NCBI GenBank assembly: GCA_037501455.1
Contig: CM074862.1
Span: forward strand, 86,389,501 to 86,453,500
DNA from: Lantana camara
Taxonomy: Eukaryota; Streptophyta; Magnoliopsida; Lamiales; Verbenaceae
Reading direction: 5' to 3'
Length of the DNA: 64,000 nucleotides
Part shown: piece by piece, positions 43,424 to 55,065 of the stretch
Numbering within the stretch: the stretch's first letter is position 1
How the letters are laid out: each line of letters opens with the position of its first letter
Position numbers and translations under genes: made by a program
Notes under the pieces: generated by a model
The model's input: only the letters and a program-made list of their open reading frames with translations
Databases searched by the model: none
Told to the model about the DNA's origin: nothing

Positions 43424-45541
43424 TGTTGCTTGTTGGGAATAGTGTCCTAAAAATTCAATTTGTTGGATTAATTAAACTGAATTTACAGCAAGTTGTGAGT
43501 ATTTCACATATTGATAATTAATGGCGTGTGGTGGTATTCTTATATGAAATGTGTTTCATAGGAAAAGACTTTGAATACCAAAATCACGTGTTATTAAAGT
43601 TCTAGTCGGTGCGATAAGAATATGTTCTTATCAAGACTATAACGTGGTTATATATGATGACTAGTCTTTCATCATAGGGAATGGTGATTCCAATTATAAC
43701 ATGTTGATGATTTTCAATAGGATTGGAAAAATCGAACTGGACCACTGAGATTATTCATTTTATACTGCTATCTAAACTGAATAAAATCTCAGAAAGCGTT
43801 GTACTCTTCATCCTGACAATATTTCGACTTTAAGCATGTAATGTTAGTCACTGTAATATACTCGAAGTGAGGTCTCGGTAACGGGTGACCAAAATACTTC
43901 GTATGTTCGATGACTGCATGAAATGTGCTAAAGAGTTATATTGATCAAGGAATCTGTAGCCTTGCTGGAAGACAAAAAGATATACCTGAAACATATTTGT
44001 AAAAGTTCGAATTAAGACTTTGGCCAAAGCACTTCGCGTGATACGTCACCGAAGTTGTATGTTGAATGTGTTTCACATACAGAGAATTTGAATTTAAGGC
44101 GAATCAATAAATTTCAGATTACAGATAAAAATAAATGATAGTAGTGGCAATTTTTTTTTCATGGATATCTACACGGAAGAGTGAAATGCGAAATTATTCT
44201 AGATCGAGAAATTCGTGAATAATTTAATTAATTTTAGTATGCAACAATATTTATTTAATGGAATTAAATATTGTTAAATGATAATTAATTACTATCATGA
44301 GATGATAATTTATTAACCCGTTTGGAACTAAAATTAATTAGTCCTGCAGGTCCCCCTGCAAGCCTCAATTGAAAACCAGAAGAGAAAATATTAAAAGGAG
44401 AAAGAGAAATAAATTTTCAAAGTGTTTGAAAATAGCCAAGGGATTTATTTTAAGAAATAAATCAAAGTTCCAAAGAGTTTGAAATGCCCGAAATTTTATT
44501 TTGGAGAAAATAAAATTTTTCGAAAAAAAAAAAAAGTTTTTTTGCTGACGTAGCGCACGCGTGTGCGGCTGAGATCGAGCCGCGTCAGCGCCAATGAATG
44601 GCTCAGATTCAGTTTTGAAAACGGGTCAGTCAACGGGTTGGATGATCCAAGTCAACCGGTTCGGACCGAGTCAAAAGGACAGGGTCGGTTCGAGTTTGGA
44701 TAGGGTCGAACCGGATCCGGTTCGGGTAGGATCGAACCAGATACGTGGCTTCATTTGTAGGGTGCGTGTTCATCACGCGCCAGCAATCTGATGACAACTA
44801 AGCCGCGCATGCGGGTGTGTGGGTAGTGCCGTTGTGTTCAAGGTGATGCCTGCTGCCACGTGGCGTGCTCTGATTGGCCGTTAAGCAACTTGGCTGCAAG
44901 TGGATATGCAAAATGACCATTTTACCCTCTAATTTTGTGCTATAAATAGGGGAGATCCGTTGCCAATTTCTTCATTCATTTTTCCAGCCATTTTTTGGCA
45001 TTTGAGAGACTCTCTCTCTCTCTCGTTTTTTTTGTCCTTTTAATTAATGATATTTAATTAAGTGATTATATAATTAATATATAAATCACTTAATTATTAG
45101 AAAATTAAGAAATTTTCTAGTTTTAGAAAAATGAGTTTTTCTATAAAATATTTTCTCAAACATTTAGGGAAATGCTTGCGGAGCCCACACTGCGAGGGTG
45201 GAACCGGGGATATTGCGGGGAAGCTCTGCCTGTCTCACGAAAGGGAAATGAATTGGAAAAATGCCGTTAGATAGCCATATTTGGAGTACGATAATATTTT
45301 ACAGTTATATTATTTTGAGCATGATAAATTGTGTGCCATTAATTGTTAATTGCATGTTAGATATTTATCTGCTTAAGTGATTTAAAATTAATTATCAATT
45401 GCATGTATATACTTGAGTAGATCCGGCTAGTCTTTCGCTATTGTATTAAAATGTTTTAGAAATAATTTAATACTTATATTATAAAGAAAAATTTTAAAAT
45501 GTGGTCCCGGACCGCTATTGTTTTGGGCCCACCACCCAGCA
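43424..45541 (+). mobile_element. Solo LTR of a copia-type family (LTR F)
   Basis: 2118 bp. It starts TGTTGCTTGTTGGGAATAGTG and ends CACCCAGCA, with perfect ACTAT duplications at 43419-43423 and 45542-45546. The opening TGTTGGGAATAGTGTCC resembles LTR G (TGTTAGGAATAGTGCCC) at 55708, so they are related families. Near-palindromic CGCACGCGTGTGCG (44554) and GCCACGTGGC (44855) are present. No internal domain is present. The frame at 44594-44791 is not a gene. Confidence 0.78.
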
Positions 45542-45546
45542 ACTAT

Positions 45547-46046
45547 CTCTGATTTTAAGGTACTCTATCTACTCTCTCTCTCTTTTAATTAAATCGACTC
45601 ATAATGATAGTATATTTCAACCACTTATAAGTAAGCTCAACTCTCTTTTAGTTGGTGACATACTCTGATATTTGTTGTTAAAACTTCTGGACAAGTCGTG
45701 TTAATTATTGCATTTTAAATATGTAGTGATGTATGTAGCTTAATAAAAAAATACAGGATGACATATAATCATATAATATGTTTTATGTTTGTCATAAATG
45801 CAAACAAAACTGTGATGGAGCATATTTGATAAACATGTTCCCTTTGTCAAATGTTTCCCATGTAAATAACTTCTAACTTTCAAAGATTATCTGTAGCTAA
45901 TCTGTATCATTGGCCCTAAAAATTAAACAATTTCGGTGCTCTATTTTTTTTTGTAGTTCTACCTCTTTATTCGCATGTTCAAAATTTATTTTCTTTTGGA
46001 ATGCATCTTTCATGATTTTCTTACATATAATTTCTTCATTTGAATT
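45547..46046. other. Intergenic DNA
   Basis: AT-rich with a short CTCTCT run at about 45572-45583. Nothing recognisable. Confidence 0.4.
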
Positions 46047-47640
46047 GTAACCCTCTGCTCATCCGACCATACATGTACGTCACGACTGAGTTTAATTAGG
46101 CAATTATGTGATATAATTGTATTTTTATTTGTTTTAATTGCTTTATTGCTTGTAATTGTGTGACTAATACTCGAATTATATGAGTATTCATGATTTTCGA
46201 TGAATTATATGATAGTTACATGACAAATGTGAAATGACTAGCTTTACGTGTTTAAGTGTCCTTAATTGCAACTTATTTAAAGTATTGGGTTTAAATTGAA
46301 AATGAACTTTGGACTAATTTCACTCTTTTAAAAAGTTTAGGAGCCTAAATGTAATTAGGTTATTTTCGGCCACTTTCAAAGATGAATTTTTCGATTCCAA
46401 CTTCACCTTTGAACTCGGGACGTCAAACCAAATCGGATAACTGTGACCTTGTATTTTTTTCGAACCCGTCCGTTTTATTCCTACTTTAAAATAGTCCGCG
46501 TGGACTGGTTATTACACGAAATAGATAATAAAATGTCTTCTTTTTCCTCGTAAACCTTGACCAAGACCATACCTCTCATACCTATTCTCACTTTTTCCCT
46601 CACCCTCTTCAACAGATCTCTCTCTCTCCCCCTCTCTATCACACACTCACACAAAACAACAAAGGCAAGATTAAAGGTTTCCCTAGCTCAAGTTCAAACA
46701 TTCATCTTCCTACACCCTTCAATCCTTCAACATACGAAATATGTTCTTGTCCTCTTTATTTTGATGTTCTTTTTATGGGTTTGAATGTATGTATATGAGT
46801 TGCCATGTCTGCGGTTCTTGGAATATGGTGTTTAGGTTATAATAGGTGGTATTATTAGATGTTTCTTATGTATTCAATATGAAGCTTATTGCATGAATTT
46901 TGGGTTTGAGAAGTTGGGTGGTTGGAGTTTTTAAGAACTCAATTAATGGAGGTTAAAGCTTTGGTGGTTTTGGAGTGTTAAGCACGTTTTGTTGTGTTTC
47001 ATTGGCCCTAGTGAGGCATATAAGTGTTGTATGACCATCCGCAAGCTTTTAGATGTGGTCATCTTCTTCGAGCCTTGATTTTCTGACCTTTTTAGAACGT
47101 CCCACGGTCCGGAGAACTCTTGAACTATTTTGTCCCACGGTTGTGGACATAGGGGGGAAACACTCTGTTCTGGCCCCCACGGTCAGGGAACTTCTGAACT
47201 AATTTGTTCCCAAGCTGTGAAACTTTGTGGGGAGACTTTCTATCAATATCCCACGGCCGTGAGACATCGCCTTTATTTTTCTTCCCACTCCATGGCCGTA
47301 CTCTCCTTTATATCTCGTTTTAACTTTAACCTGGTTTTCGTGCTCTCGTCTCGTATGTTCCTAATGTGTCATACTATATTTGTATGTATGTGAATGATCT
47401 TATATTCTACCGTGTGATTCCAATTGCATATGAAAAGGTGCTCGAATGCTTTTATATGTCATAATCACGCATAATATGCTTATGAATATCGTGAATTACG
47501 ATCATTGCGCGCATACATGCATACAAGGTATTTATAAGTATCATCGTGCATCTATTTGGTTAATATTTGAGTTTAAGTCATATGTCTTGTGTTCAATTTG
47601 TACAGAGACGTTCCAAAATTTCATATGTCTTTTTATATTT
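46047..47640 (+). mobile_element. Decayed gypsy LTR, 5' part only (LTR J)
   Basis: It begins TGTAACCCTCTGCTCATCCG and shares the next words (ACGTCACGACTGAG, TTTAATTA, TATGTGAT) with the start of LTR E. It contains a palindrome array at 47101-47301. There is no conserved 3' block, so it is truncated near 47.6 kb. It is clearly older than the other copies. Confidence 0.6.
47101..47301 (+). repeat. Degenerate palindrome array in LTR J, arms CCCACG/CGTGGG
   Basis: CCCACGGCCGTGAG at 47250 is best preserved. CCCACGGTCCGG (47101), CCCACGGTTGTGG (47134), CCCACGGTCAGGG (47176) and CCATGGCCGTA (47290) are decayed copies, mostly by C-to-T or G-to-A changes. Confidence 0.65.
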
Positions 47641-48363
47641 CATTTTATACTCATCTTTATCTATCAAATAAGTTTTTTCTTTTTTACACTCTTTAATATA
47701 TAGTTTCATATATATATATATATTTTTTTTTAGTTTTAGTTGTACAATTAAGTGAGATCATTTTTATATATCAATAATTTGTTTTCGTCTCAGATTTGGC
47801 TGTTGTTTCTTCTTGTGATGTACTTCCTCAACTTTCCTTTGTGACTGTTGTTTCGTGTTCTATATATGAGGTGGAGTCCTCGTTAAACTCTCCACGGCGC
47901 CTTTAATTTGGCCTGGTTTATTCAAAAAATAATAATAAATTATATATCAATAAATAATAATAAATTTTAATAGTAAAAATATATATTTATATGTAATGTG
48001 GTAAATATTTGTCCATATATTATTAATTTTTTTAATACAAATATCTTATAATATAACCTATAATTAATATATTAATTTTATGAAGAATTGGGAATTAATA
48101 ATATTAGGATTAATTTATTCGAAAGCTTATAGAATTATAGCTATATAGAGATCATAATTAAAGAAAGACTTATATTTTGATTAGAATTAGATAAAGATAA
48201 TTGAGAAATTGATTAGAATAAAATATCCGAAGAGAATATTTATGTCTCAATTTTATAATTTACAAAATTATCCTTAATTATATTTTATTGAAAATCTTAC
48301 GGTACGGGTATTTCGGGCCATCATAAAGTTTTAAAAAACCAAAAATCCAATTCATACATTTAT

Positions 48364-48399
<36 letters not shown>

Positions 48400-48549
48400 T
48401 AGATAGATAGATAGATATAAATATACAGATATGGATATGACGATATGTATGTATGAATACAATCAAATATAATCTATGAGTATCCAATACAACACAATAT
48501 TACAAATTAGTATTTTTAAAAATATTCATAAATTATATCATATAATAAT
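47641..48549. other. AT-rich intergenic DNA with a shared repeat and microsatellites
   Basis: 47643-47712 repeats 32838-32915. 47860-47940 ends in GGTTTATTCAAAAAATAATAATAAAT, resembling a LINE 3' tail. A (TA)n-(GATA)n microsatellite lies at about 48366-48418. No gene is present. Confidence 0.45.
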
Positions 48550-48550
48550 G

Positions 48551-48912
48551 GGAAAAATCTTTGAATAGTACCAAAAAGTTGAAAAAATTCCTTTTAGGTC
48601 CCCAGTTTTGAAAAAGTTCCCATTCAATCCCCAATTGAAAAACAAAATTCCTTTTAGGTCCCCACAAATAGTACATGTTCGTACATTGTCTTTAGGAATT
48701 GCGTACATTTTTTAGGGAAATGCGTATAAAAATCCCGGAATCTCGTGCAATTCCCTAAAAATTGTACGCAATTCCTGAATTATTATACAACCTTGGGGAG
48801 TGAAAAGAAATTTTGTTTTTCAATTGGGGAGTGAACAGGAACTTTTTCAAAATGGGGGAGTGAAAAGGAAATTCAGTTTACACTTGAGGATTTTTGAGGA
48901 ATTATCCGTATA
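48551..48912. mobile_element. MITE with long inverted arms
   Basis: The left arm (AAAAAGTTGAAAAAATTCC, GTCCCCAGTTTTGAAAAAGTTCCC, CCCCAATTGAAAAAC) is matched inverted by the right arm (GTTTTTCAATTGGGGAGTG, GAACTTTTTCAAAATGGGGGAG). It is related in layout to the hairpin at 51725-52117. Target duplication is not clear. Confidence 0.7.
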
Positions 48913-49739
48913 TGGATTTATTAAGGCCATTAATGACACTGGTTTGAAATAAAAAAGTGCCACTTGCATCTAAAACCCACGTGTTGATCAGAATTCTGGT
49001 TGTGAACAAGCTTCACACGCAATTTAAACCCTTCTTTTAATTTGATTTCCATACGTTTAATGATAAATTGACGTCTAAATTTATTAAATAATTCCATTTC
49101 AGGTTCGTCACGCAAATGTATTATCAGTATGGCATTTAATGGAAATGGTTATTTAATACACCAATTAACATTATTATTATTAATAATAATGACAGCAAAA
49201 CAATAATACAAGCATGCAGGGACAGGGTTGATGAAACCACTACGAAGGAGATGGTGCTATGGAAGGGTATGAGAATCTTCAAACTTATCAAAAATTTTAA
49301 CTTAAATTCAATTCGATCAACTTCAATTAATTAAACAATAATTAAAATTTTAGTTATTTAATTATTATTTTTAAAATTTTCACTGGTTTATAAATCTTAA
49401 TAGGTATAAAATACTCTTCTTCTTTTCATGTTAATTTAGCTTAGTCGAATTCAAACTAAAATCACTCCTTCCTATCATGTATATATGATCAAATTAGCAT
49501 TCAAACCTCCCTTCATCTTATATATAGAGTTAAATCTTTTAATTAATTTTAATTAAAAAATTTAGCGTGAAACGGTGAAAGAATGACTATGGTTGGTGAT
49601 TAAAAAATCATTGTATAAACGTCATTTTAACCTTAAGAATACATGAGCCTATCACGAGTAAACAACAAAATGAGCAGAAAAAATAACCGAGTAACTGTAA
49701 TATATATAGCCGGGCTAAAACAAAAGGTAAATGTAACCC
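48913..49739. other. AT-rich intergenic DNA
   Basis: No gene or delimited repeat was seen. Small frames at 48930-49115 and 49608-49793 are not supported. Confidence 0.4.
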
Positions 49740-49749
49740 AAAAAAAAAA

Positions 49750-50113
49750 GAGTTTTTTGCTTGGAAACCCCTTGTGTTATGCCTAATTAGCACTCTAAAC
49801 CCTGTGTTTCAACAATTAGCATAGAAAACCCTGTGAATTACTTTAATTATCACTGAGAACCCTCAGTCCGCGTTTGTTGTCACACGCGCCGTAATTGCAA
49901 CTGGGATTACGAATTCTTGTACTTTTTGACTGTTAAATGACATTTATAACCCTCTGAACCTAATAAAATTGAACCCATATTTTCTAATTTTTTTTGAATT
50001 AAATACCCTTCAAATATTACAAAAAAATAAAAATAAAATGAATTAAAAAATGTTTAAAATATGTGTCACTCTTATAATTTACATTACATTAAAATATATA
50101 TATATATATATAT

Positions 50114-50151
<38 letters not shown>

Positions 50152-51676
50152 GATGATGATGATTAATAAAATATATATTTATTTTATTATTTAATAAATA
50201 AATAAATAAATTTAAATATTATAATGTACATTTTTATTTTTGATGTTCTTTATAAAAAAATTATAATTAACGATTTCTTTACAATCATTTTTAAATATTT
50301 TTTTCATAATTCATTCAAAATTGTTTTATTTTTTTTTCCCCTTTATTCTTCCTCCTGCATTTGTTGATAACAGAGCACCAACACTTCTTCAAGAAAAACT
50401 CATTTTGAATCTCAATCCCAATCATTAACCCACGTCCGCTACCAAAAGGGGGATCAATTGGGCCATTTCCTCCTCTGGGTTTCTCTCGTCCCAATCTTCA
50501 TCAACCTCGGCGGCTTCTTCTCGTACTTCTTCTTCCGCTGCGAGCTGCAGGGGATGTCCTTCGCGATCGGCTTCTTGATCTCGCGATTCATCAACGAAAT
50601 CCTCAAGAAATCCGTCCAGCAAGCGCGGCCCAATTGCGATTTTGACCATGTATTCTAGGGTTTATTTGGGGTACCACACGGTGGCGCAGGTGTTCGCCGG
50701 CGCGGTGCTGGGGGCGTCGTGGTTCTGGGTGGTGAACAATTTGCTGTAGTGTCCCGGGCTCTACTCATCTTTTTTCGGCGAGATTGCTCGAGCTTGGCGG
50801 TGGGATTGGGGTCCTCTGTTTCGCGTTTGGCTTTCATCTTCCGAGGGAGTTGTCTTCACTATTTTGCGTTTATGATTAAGTTATTGCGGTGTTATTTTGG
50901 ATTCAGTGGCTGCTTGAGGTTGAAGAATTGGGGTGGGGGGTGGGTGGCGGAGCCAGATCTGGCGAGCTCCAGATCTGGCGCAATGGTGGTGGCGGGGCGG
51001 AGCGATGGTGGAGATGAAGGGGGTTGGAACTCACCGAAAACCATGGCGGTCGAGGGTGTCGCAGCTGCATTGTTGTGTTGAGGGAGAGAGAGCAGTGAAG
51101 GCAAAGGTGAAGGGGATGGTGGCCAGAGTTTCTGAGAGTGTGAGAGAGAGAGAGAACGAAGCGGGAAAGAGAAAAAGGTCTCCAGAACCCGCCGGCAAGG
51201 GCGCCGCGGCTGCCTTGCTGTGTTGAGAGAGAGAGAGCGTTGGAGAAGATGGAGAAGATGATCTTTACCCTTTTTTTTAATTTTTATTTTAAATGTATGT
51301 ATGTAATTAAATAATATAGATATATAGTGCGTTAATATAATATATATATATATATATGATATATATAAATTTATATCATAAAATATATTATTTTAGTATT
51401 AATTTTAATTAGTTATAAAATATATACATATAGATATAGATATATATACAAAGGAATGTGAAATATTTTGAGTGAAAGTGAATTCTAATAAATGATTTAC
51501 TCTTGGTAACTCTTAAAGGGGCAAAACAGACATTTCCTGTCCTTCATTGCCGTTTGAGTGTTAAAGGGGGCGGTGAGCAAATTTAAAAGTTCACAGGGTT
51601 TTTTATGCTAATTGTTGAAACACGGGGTTCTGCGTGCTACTTAGGCATAACACAGGGTTTTTGACGCAATTAACTC
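49750..51676. mobile_element. Gene-capturing Mutator-type element (Pack-MULE-like)
   Basis: 1927 bp. Left end GAGTTTTTTGCTTGG and right end (inverted) GAGTTAATTGCGTCA, with terminal inverted similarity over about 100 bp, including CCCTGTGTTTCAACAATTAGC. It is flanked by ten As on each side (49740-49749 and 51677-51686), consistent with a 10 bp duplication. The start and the words CCTTGTGTTA match the foldback MITE at 18722-19272, which also has a 10 bp duplication. The interior carries part of a dolichyldiphosphatase-like gene and a second GC-rich segment (about 50930-51240) of unknown origin. No transposase is visible. Confidence 0.85.
50410..50755 (+). pseudogene. Captured dolichyldiphosphatase-like (PAP2) gene fragment
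   Basis: A frame at about 50427-50645 reads THVRYQKGDQLGHFLLWVSL, then LGGFFSYFFFRCELQGMSFA and FINEILKKSVQQARP. After a frame change it continues at 50648 with MYSRVYLGYHTVAQVFAGA and WFWVVNNLL, ending at TAG. This is the plant lipid phosphate phosphatase/dolichyldiphosphatase family, which recycles dolichyl diphosphate in the ER. The PAP2 motif C1 (KX6RP) and part of C3 (SRVYLGYHTVAQ) are present, but the middle with the PSGH-like C2 motif is absent, as if one or more exons were skipped or deleted. It cannot be active as a phosphatase. Confidence 0.85.
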
Positions 51677-51724
51677 AAAAAAAAAAAAAAAAAACTATGT
51701 TAAATCATGGACCAAATATATTAG

Positions 51725-52117
51725 CGGAAAATTCCCGAAAAATTCCCAAATGAGAACCCAAATTTGCTTTAACTCCCCATTTTTAAAAAAGTTCCTCTTT
51801 GCTCCCTAGATGACAGGCCAAATTTGCTTTAACTCCCCATGGTTGTATTAAAACTCAAGAATCTCGTACCCGAACCCCGAAATCACGTACTTAAATGCCC
51901 AAATGATGTATTTGGGGGCAAATACATCATTTGAGCATTTAAGTACGTGATTTCGGGGTTCGGGTACGAGATTCTTAAGTTTTAATACAACCTTCAAAAA
52001 AAATGGGGAGTTAAAGCAAATTTGGCTTGTCATCTAGGTAGCAAAGAGGAATTTTTTTAAAAATGGGGAGTTAAAGCAAATTTTTTCAACTTTTAGGTAC
52101 TTTTTAAAAAAGATCCC
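51725..52117. mobile_element. Hairpin MITE with near-identical arms
   Basis: 393 bp flanked by perfect 9 bp duplications ATATATTAG (51716-51724 and 52118-52126). Arms of about 130-170 bp around the centre at about 51912 are nearly perfect inverted copies (for example AATCTCGTACCCGAACCCCG and CGGGGTTCGGGTACGAGATT). A single transcript would fold into a long double-stranded stem. Confidence 0.9.
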
Positions 52118-52515
52118 ATATATTAGTGTAGAATTAAAGGCGTTCGAAATTAGAAATAAAATATAATAGAACCAATATTTTAAGCTGATAATATATAATT
52201 AAAATCGGATAATGGGCATACTTATAGGACCGATAGTGTTATTTTATCCAAAAAAATTTAAATAAATAAACACCATAATATTTATACTAAGGTATAAAAT
52301 GAAAAAAAAAAATTCAACCAAACCATACTTATCCATTAATCAAAGAATTAGATATGCAATCTAGACTTATACTTACAACTCCACCAATCTTTCACACAAA
52401 GCAAAATAAAAAAGAAGAACAAAAAAAAAACAAACAGACAAAAATATACAATTAAAAAGAAATTAATTAACCAACATCGATGATGTCCGGTGCTCTCCCT
52501 CCATATCAAAACAAA

Positions 52516-52788
52516 TTACGAACCATTACGACGGCTGAGGGAGCGGAAGAACGATCGCGTGGGCGACGGCGACGGCGATGGCTCTCCGCCGGCCGGAATA
52601 TCCTCCAGAGCGGCGGCCCAGCGGCGGATGCTGAGCGTCCGAGCAGGTTTGAAGCTGTGGGATTTGGGAGTTTTGGAGAAAACGTTTGAAGACTGAGAAA
52701 GAATGAGATAAACTAGGGCTTGAACAAGAACGAACAAACCCACTTTCCATAACATGTCTCCTAAGCTGCTCATATCCAGAACCTCCAT
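52516..52788 (-). CDS. Small single-pass membrane protein, plant-conserved type
   Basis: A 90-residue intronless frame on the minus strand. It starts MEVLDMSSLGDMLWKVG, then a hydrophobic segment at residues about 12-31 (LFVLVQALVYLIL) predicts one membrane span. This is followed by SSNVFSKTPKSHSFKPARTLSIRR and a Ser/Pro-rich, basic C-terminus. I recall similar short plant proteins of unknown function with the same order (SLGDxLWK, VLVQxLVYLIL, SKSSxVFS, SIRR), so a real gene is likely. AT-rich, TATA-like sequence lies at about 52905-52935 upstream. The opposite-strand frames are its shadows. Function is unknown. Confidence 0.72.
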   Translation of the reverse strand: MEVLDMSSLGDMLWKVGLFVLVQALVYLILSQSSNVFSKTPKSHSFKPARTLSIRRWAAALEDIPAGGEPSPSPSPTRSFFRSLSRRNGS

Positions 52789-54059
52789 ATCTTAGATTAA
52801 TTAACGCAGCTAATTAGTGATTACGGGAATTTTCTTATAGAGAAATGGAAGAAGCTGCAGATGAGAAAAGATTGAGATATTGAAGGTAATCATCAATTAT
52901 TGATGTTATATATATTATATATATATATATAGTGTAGAGAAAGAGAGTTTCAAACCGACCTCTTTTGACTTCGTCTTATGGTTGAACTTTGAAGGCTGCC
53001 ATGCATTGAGAGTCACTGCGACAATGAAATGCACGTGAAATTTTAAAATAAATATGTGTGTATGTATTTCCGTTTTTTTTTTTTTTTTGCTATAAGCCTT
53101 TTCAAGAAATTTTTAATTTCTTAGAAAATAGGTGAAGTTCGTCTTTTGTAATTAAATTAATTGTCATTGGATCAAAATTACCACTGAGTATCCAACTCCC
53201 GATTCCTTAAATAATTAATAAAATAAAATTCGTTTTTTATAATCAAATTGATCATCTCTAGATCAAAATCACTATTAGACATATCTAACTCCTGATCCTT
53301 TCAAAAATTAAATAAAGTTCATCTCTTATAATTTAATCGATCGTTGCTAGTCCAAAACCACTAATAGTTAGAATGTGTGTGTGTCTACCTAATACATTTA
53401 TGCAAATAGTGTATTCATATTTCTTTATAAGGATAGCAATATTTTATTATTGTAATAGGTAATGTTTTATTTGATGAAGATATGAAAACAATTAAATAAA
53501 AATTTAAAAAGTTTGAAACAATCGATCGGAAACATCATACATTATAATTTTTAAACTTCTTTTTAAATAATAAAGAGTAGAAGTTTCAATAGTTTGAACA
53601 TCCAATATTTTATTTCTTATAAGCAAGCAATTTCTCTTTAATTTCTTCAACTTTTCAATGTCCAACTATTAAAAAGTTTGATTTGACTATGATAGTGAAC
53701 ACGCAATGAGGGGGGAGTGGGGACATAAAATGAATAATTGGCAAGTGGCAACCTAAACTGTTCAATTAATCAAGGCGGCTACGTAACCTCTATATGGTTT
53801 CTTTGTCAATTAATTAATGATATACGCACCCAATTTTAAGTTTTAAAAGAACATGTCTATTTGAAATATAATAATTAATTCTTTATTTAACATCTGCTTT
53901 TTATTTACAATTTTTTCTCACCGTCCTACTTGTAAATTGTAATAATCTATCGAGTAATTTTAGATTTATTTTCAAATTTTTTGACATTTTTTAATTCCCA
54001 AGTTATGTTTTGTAATTTGTCTTATTTATATCCGGATTTTTCCAGAAATTCAAAACATA
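52789..54059. other. Intergenic DNA with three diverged tandem repeats
   Basis: 52789-52950 would be the promoter of the small membrane-protein gene, with (TA)n at about 52905-52931. At about 53130-53365 three roughly 80 bp units (AAGTTCGTCTTTTGTAATTAA / AAATTCGTTTTTTATAATCAA / AAGTTCATCTCTTATAATTTA) are tandem and diverged. The rest is AT-rich with no coding frame. Confidence 0.45.
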
Positions 54060-54953
54060 GATTATGTAACGCCCCGGTTTTTCCATTCAATCATTATGTG
54101 ATATTATATGTTACTTTATAATTTTCATAACATTATATGCATTATATTTATATAGATTTACATGAATTAGCGTTAACGTGAAATTTATGTGAATTAATTA
54201 TTAATGTGATTAAATGTTCTTATATGTTCTTACTTGATCATTTCATAAATTTGTGAACTTAATTGCATTAGATTTTTTGAACTTAATTAATCATTCTTTC
54301 CTAGTTCATACTTAATAGCATGAATTCATATAGCTTAGGGACTTATATGCAAAAAGTGGTGATTCATGCATTTAGTGGGAGATATAATATAGCTTATATG
54401 CATCTCTTCTCTCACATTTCATACATTACATACTTATCAAGAAATCTCACACATATACACACACCAAACAACGATTTTTACACCAAGGGGAAGGAAGGGG
54501 ATTTCATCTCATTTTCAAGCTAGATTTCAAGGAGAAATTGTATAAGTGGAAGCATCTTCATCATTTCACCCCATCTTTCTCTCATTTCAAGGTATAGATG
54601 GAGTAATTTTATGAATCTCTTGGGTTTATATGAATTAGGGTTTGTTGATTATGTGATGCTTTCTTGTTTATAAGTGATCAGAAGCATGAGTATTAGACTT
54701 GGAAGCTTGCATGAATTCATGGATTATTTGAGAGTTAGAAGCTATGATAAATATATGGGTTTGTTGGATGATTTCTTTAGGATTAAAGCATGTTTCCATG
54801 GATTAAATGTTGCCTAAATGATTTATATGATCATATACATGTTATATGTTAGTTTTAGGTTGTTTTCTTGCATTGATTTGGTGTTTATATGCCTTGGGAG
54901 CCATTTCCCGCGACTCCCCTGTTTGTTCCCCTGTTTTTTCGGACAGAACACTC

Positions 54954-55065
54954 CCAAACGCCCGTTTGGCTTTCCAGTTCATGCACCAAACGCCCGTTTG
55001 GCACTGTTAAAGGAGGTTTTCACATGCCCGTTTCTGCTTTCAGACCATTTTTCAAACGGGCGTTT
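54954..55065 (+). repeat. Palindrome array in LTR H, arms CCAAACG/CGTTTGG
   Basis: CCAAACGCCCGTTTGG at 54954-54969 and 54986-55001 (16 bp, centre CC), AAACGGGCGTTT at 55054-55065 (centre GG), and a half site ATGCCCGTTT near 55023. Confidence 0.9.

Noticed and set aside
43424..43440. LTR F starting at TGTTGGGAAT (43431) instead of 43424
   Set aside because: TGTTGGGAAT is the more usual family start, but only the start at 43424 gives a 5 bp duplication (ACTAT) matching the right flank; the seven extra bases remain a small doubt.
46557..46784. 75-codon plus-strand frame
   Set aside because: It lies in the decayed LTR J; composition is CT-rich leader-like and there is no domain.
52480..52696. 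Plus-strand frames at 52.5 kb
   Set aside because: They are shadows of the minus-strand 90-residue membrane protein, whose hydrophobic segment and conserved-looking start are better supported.
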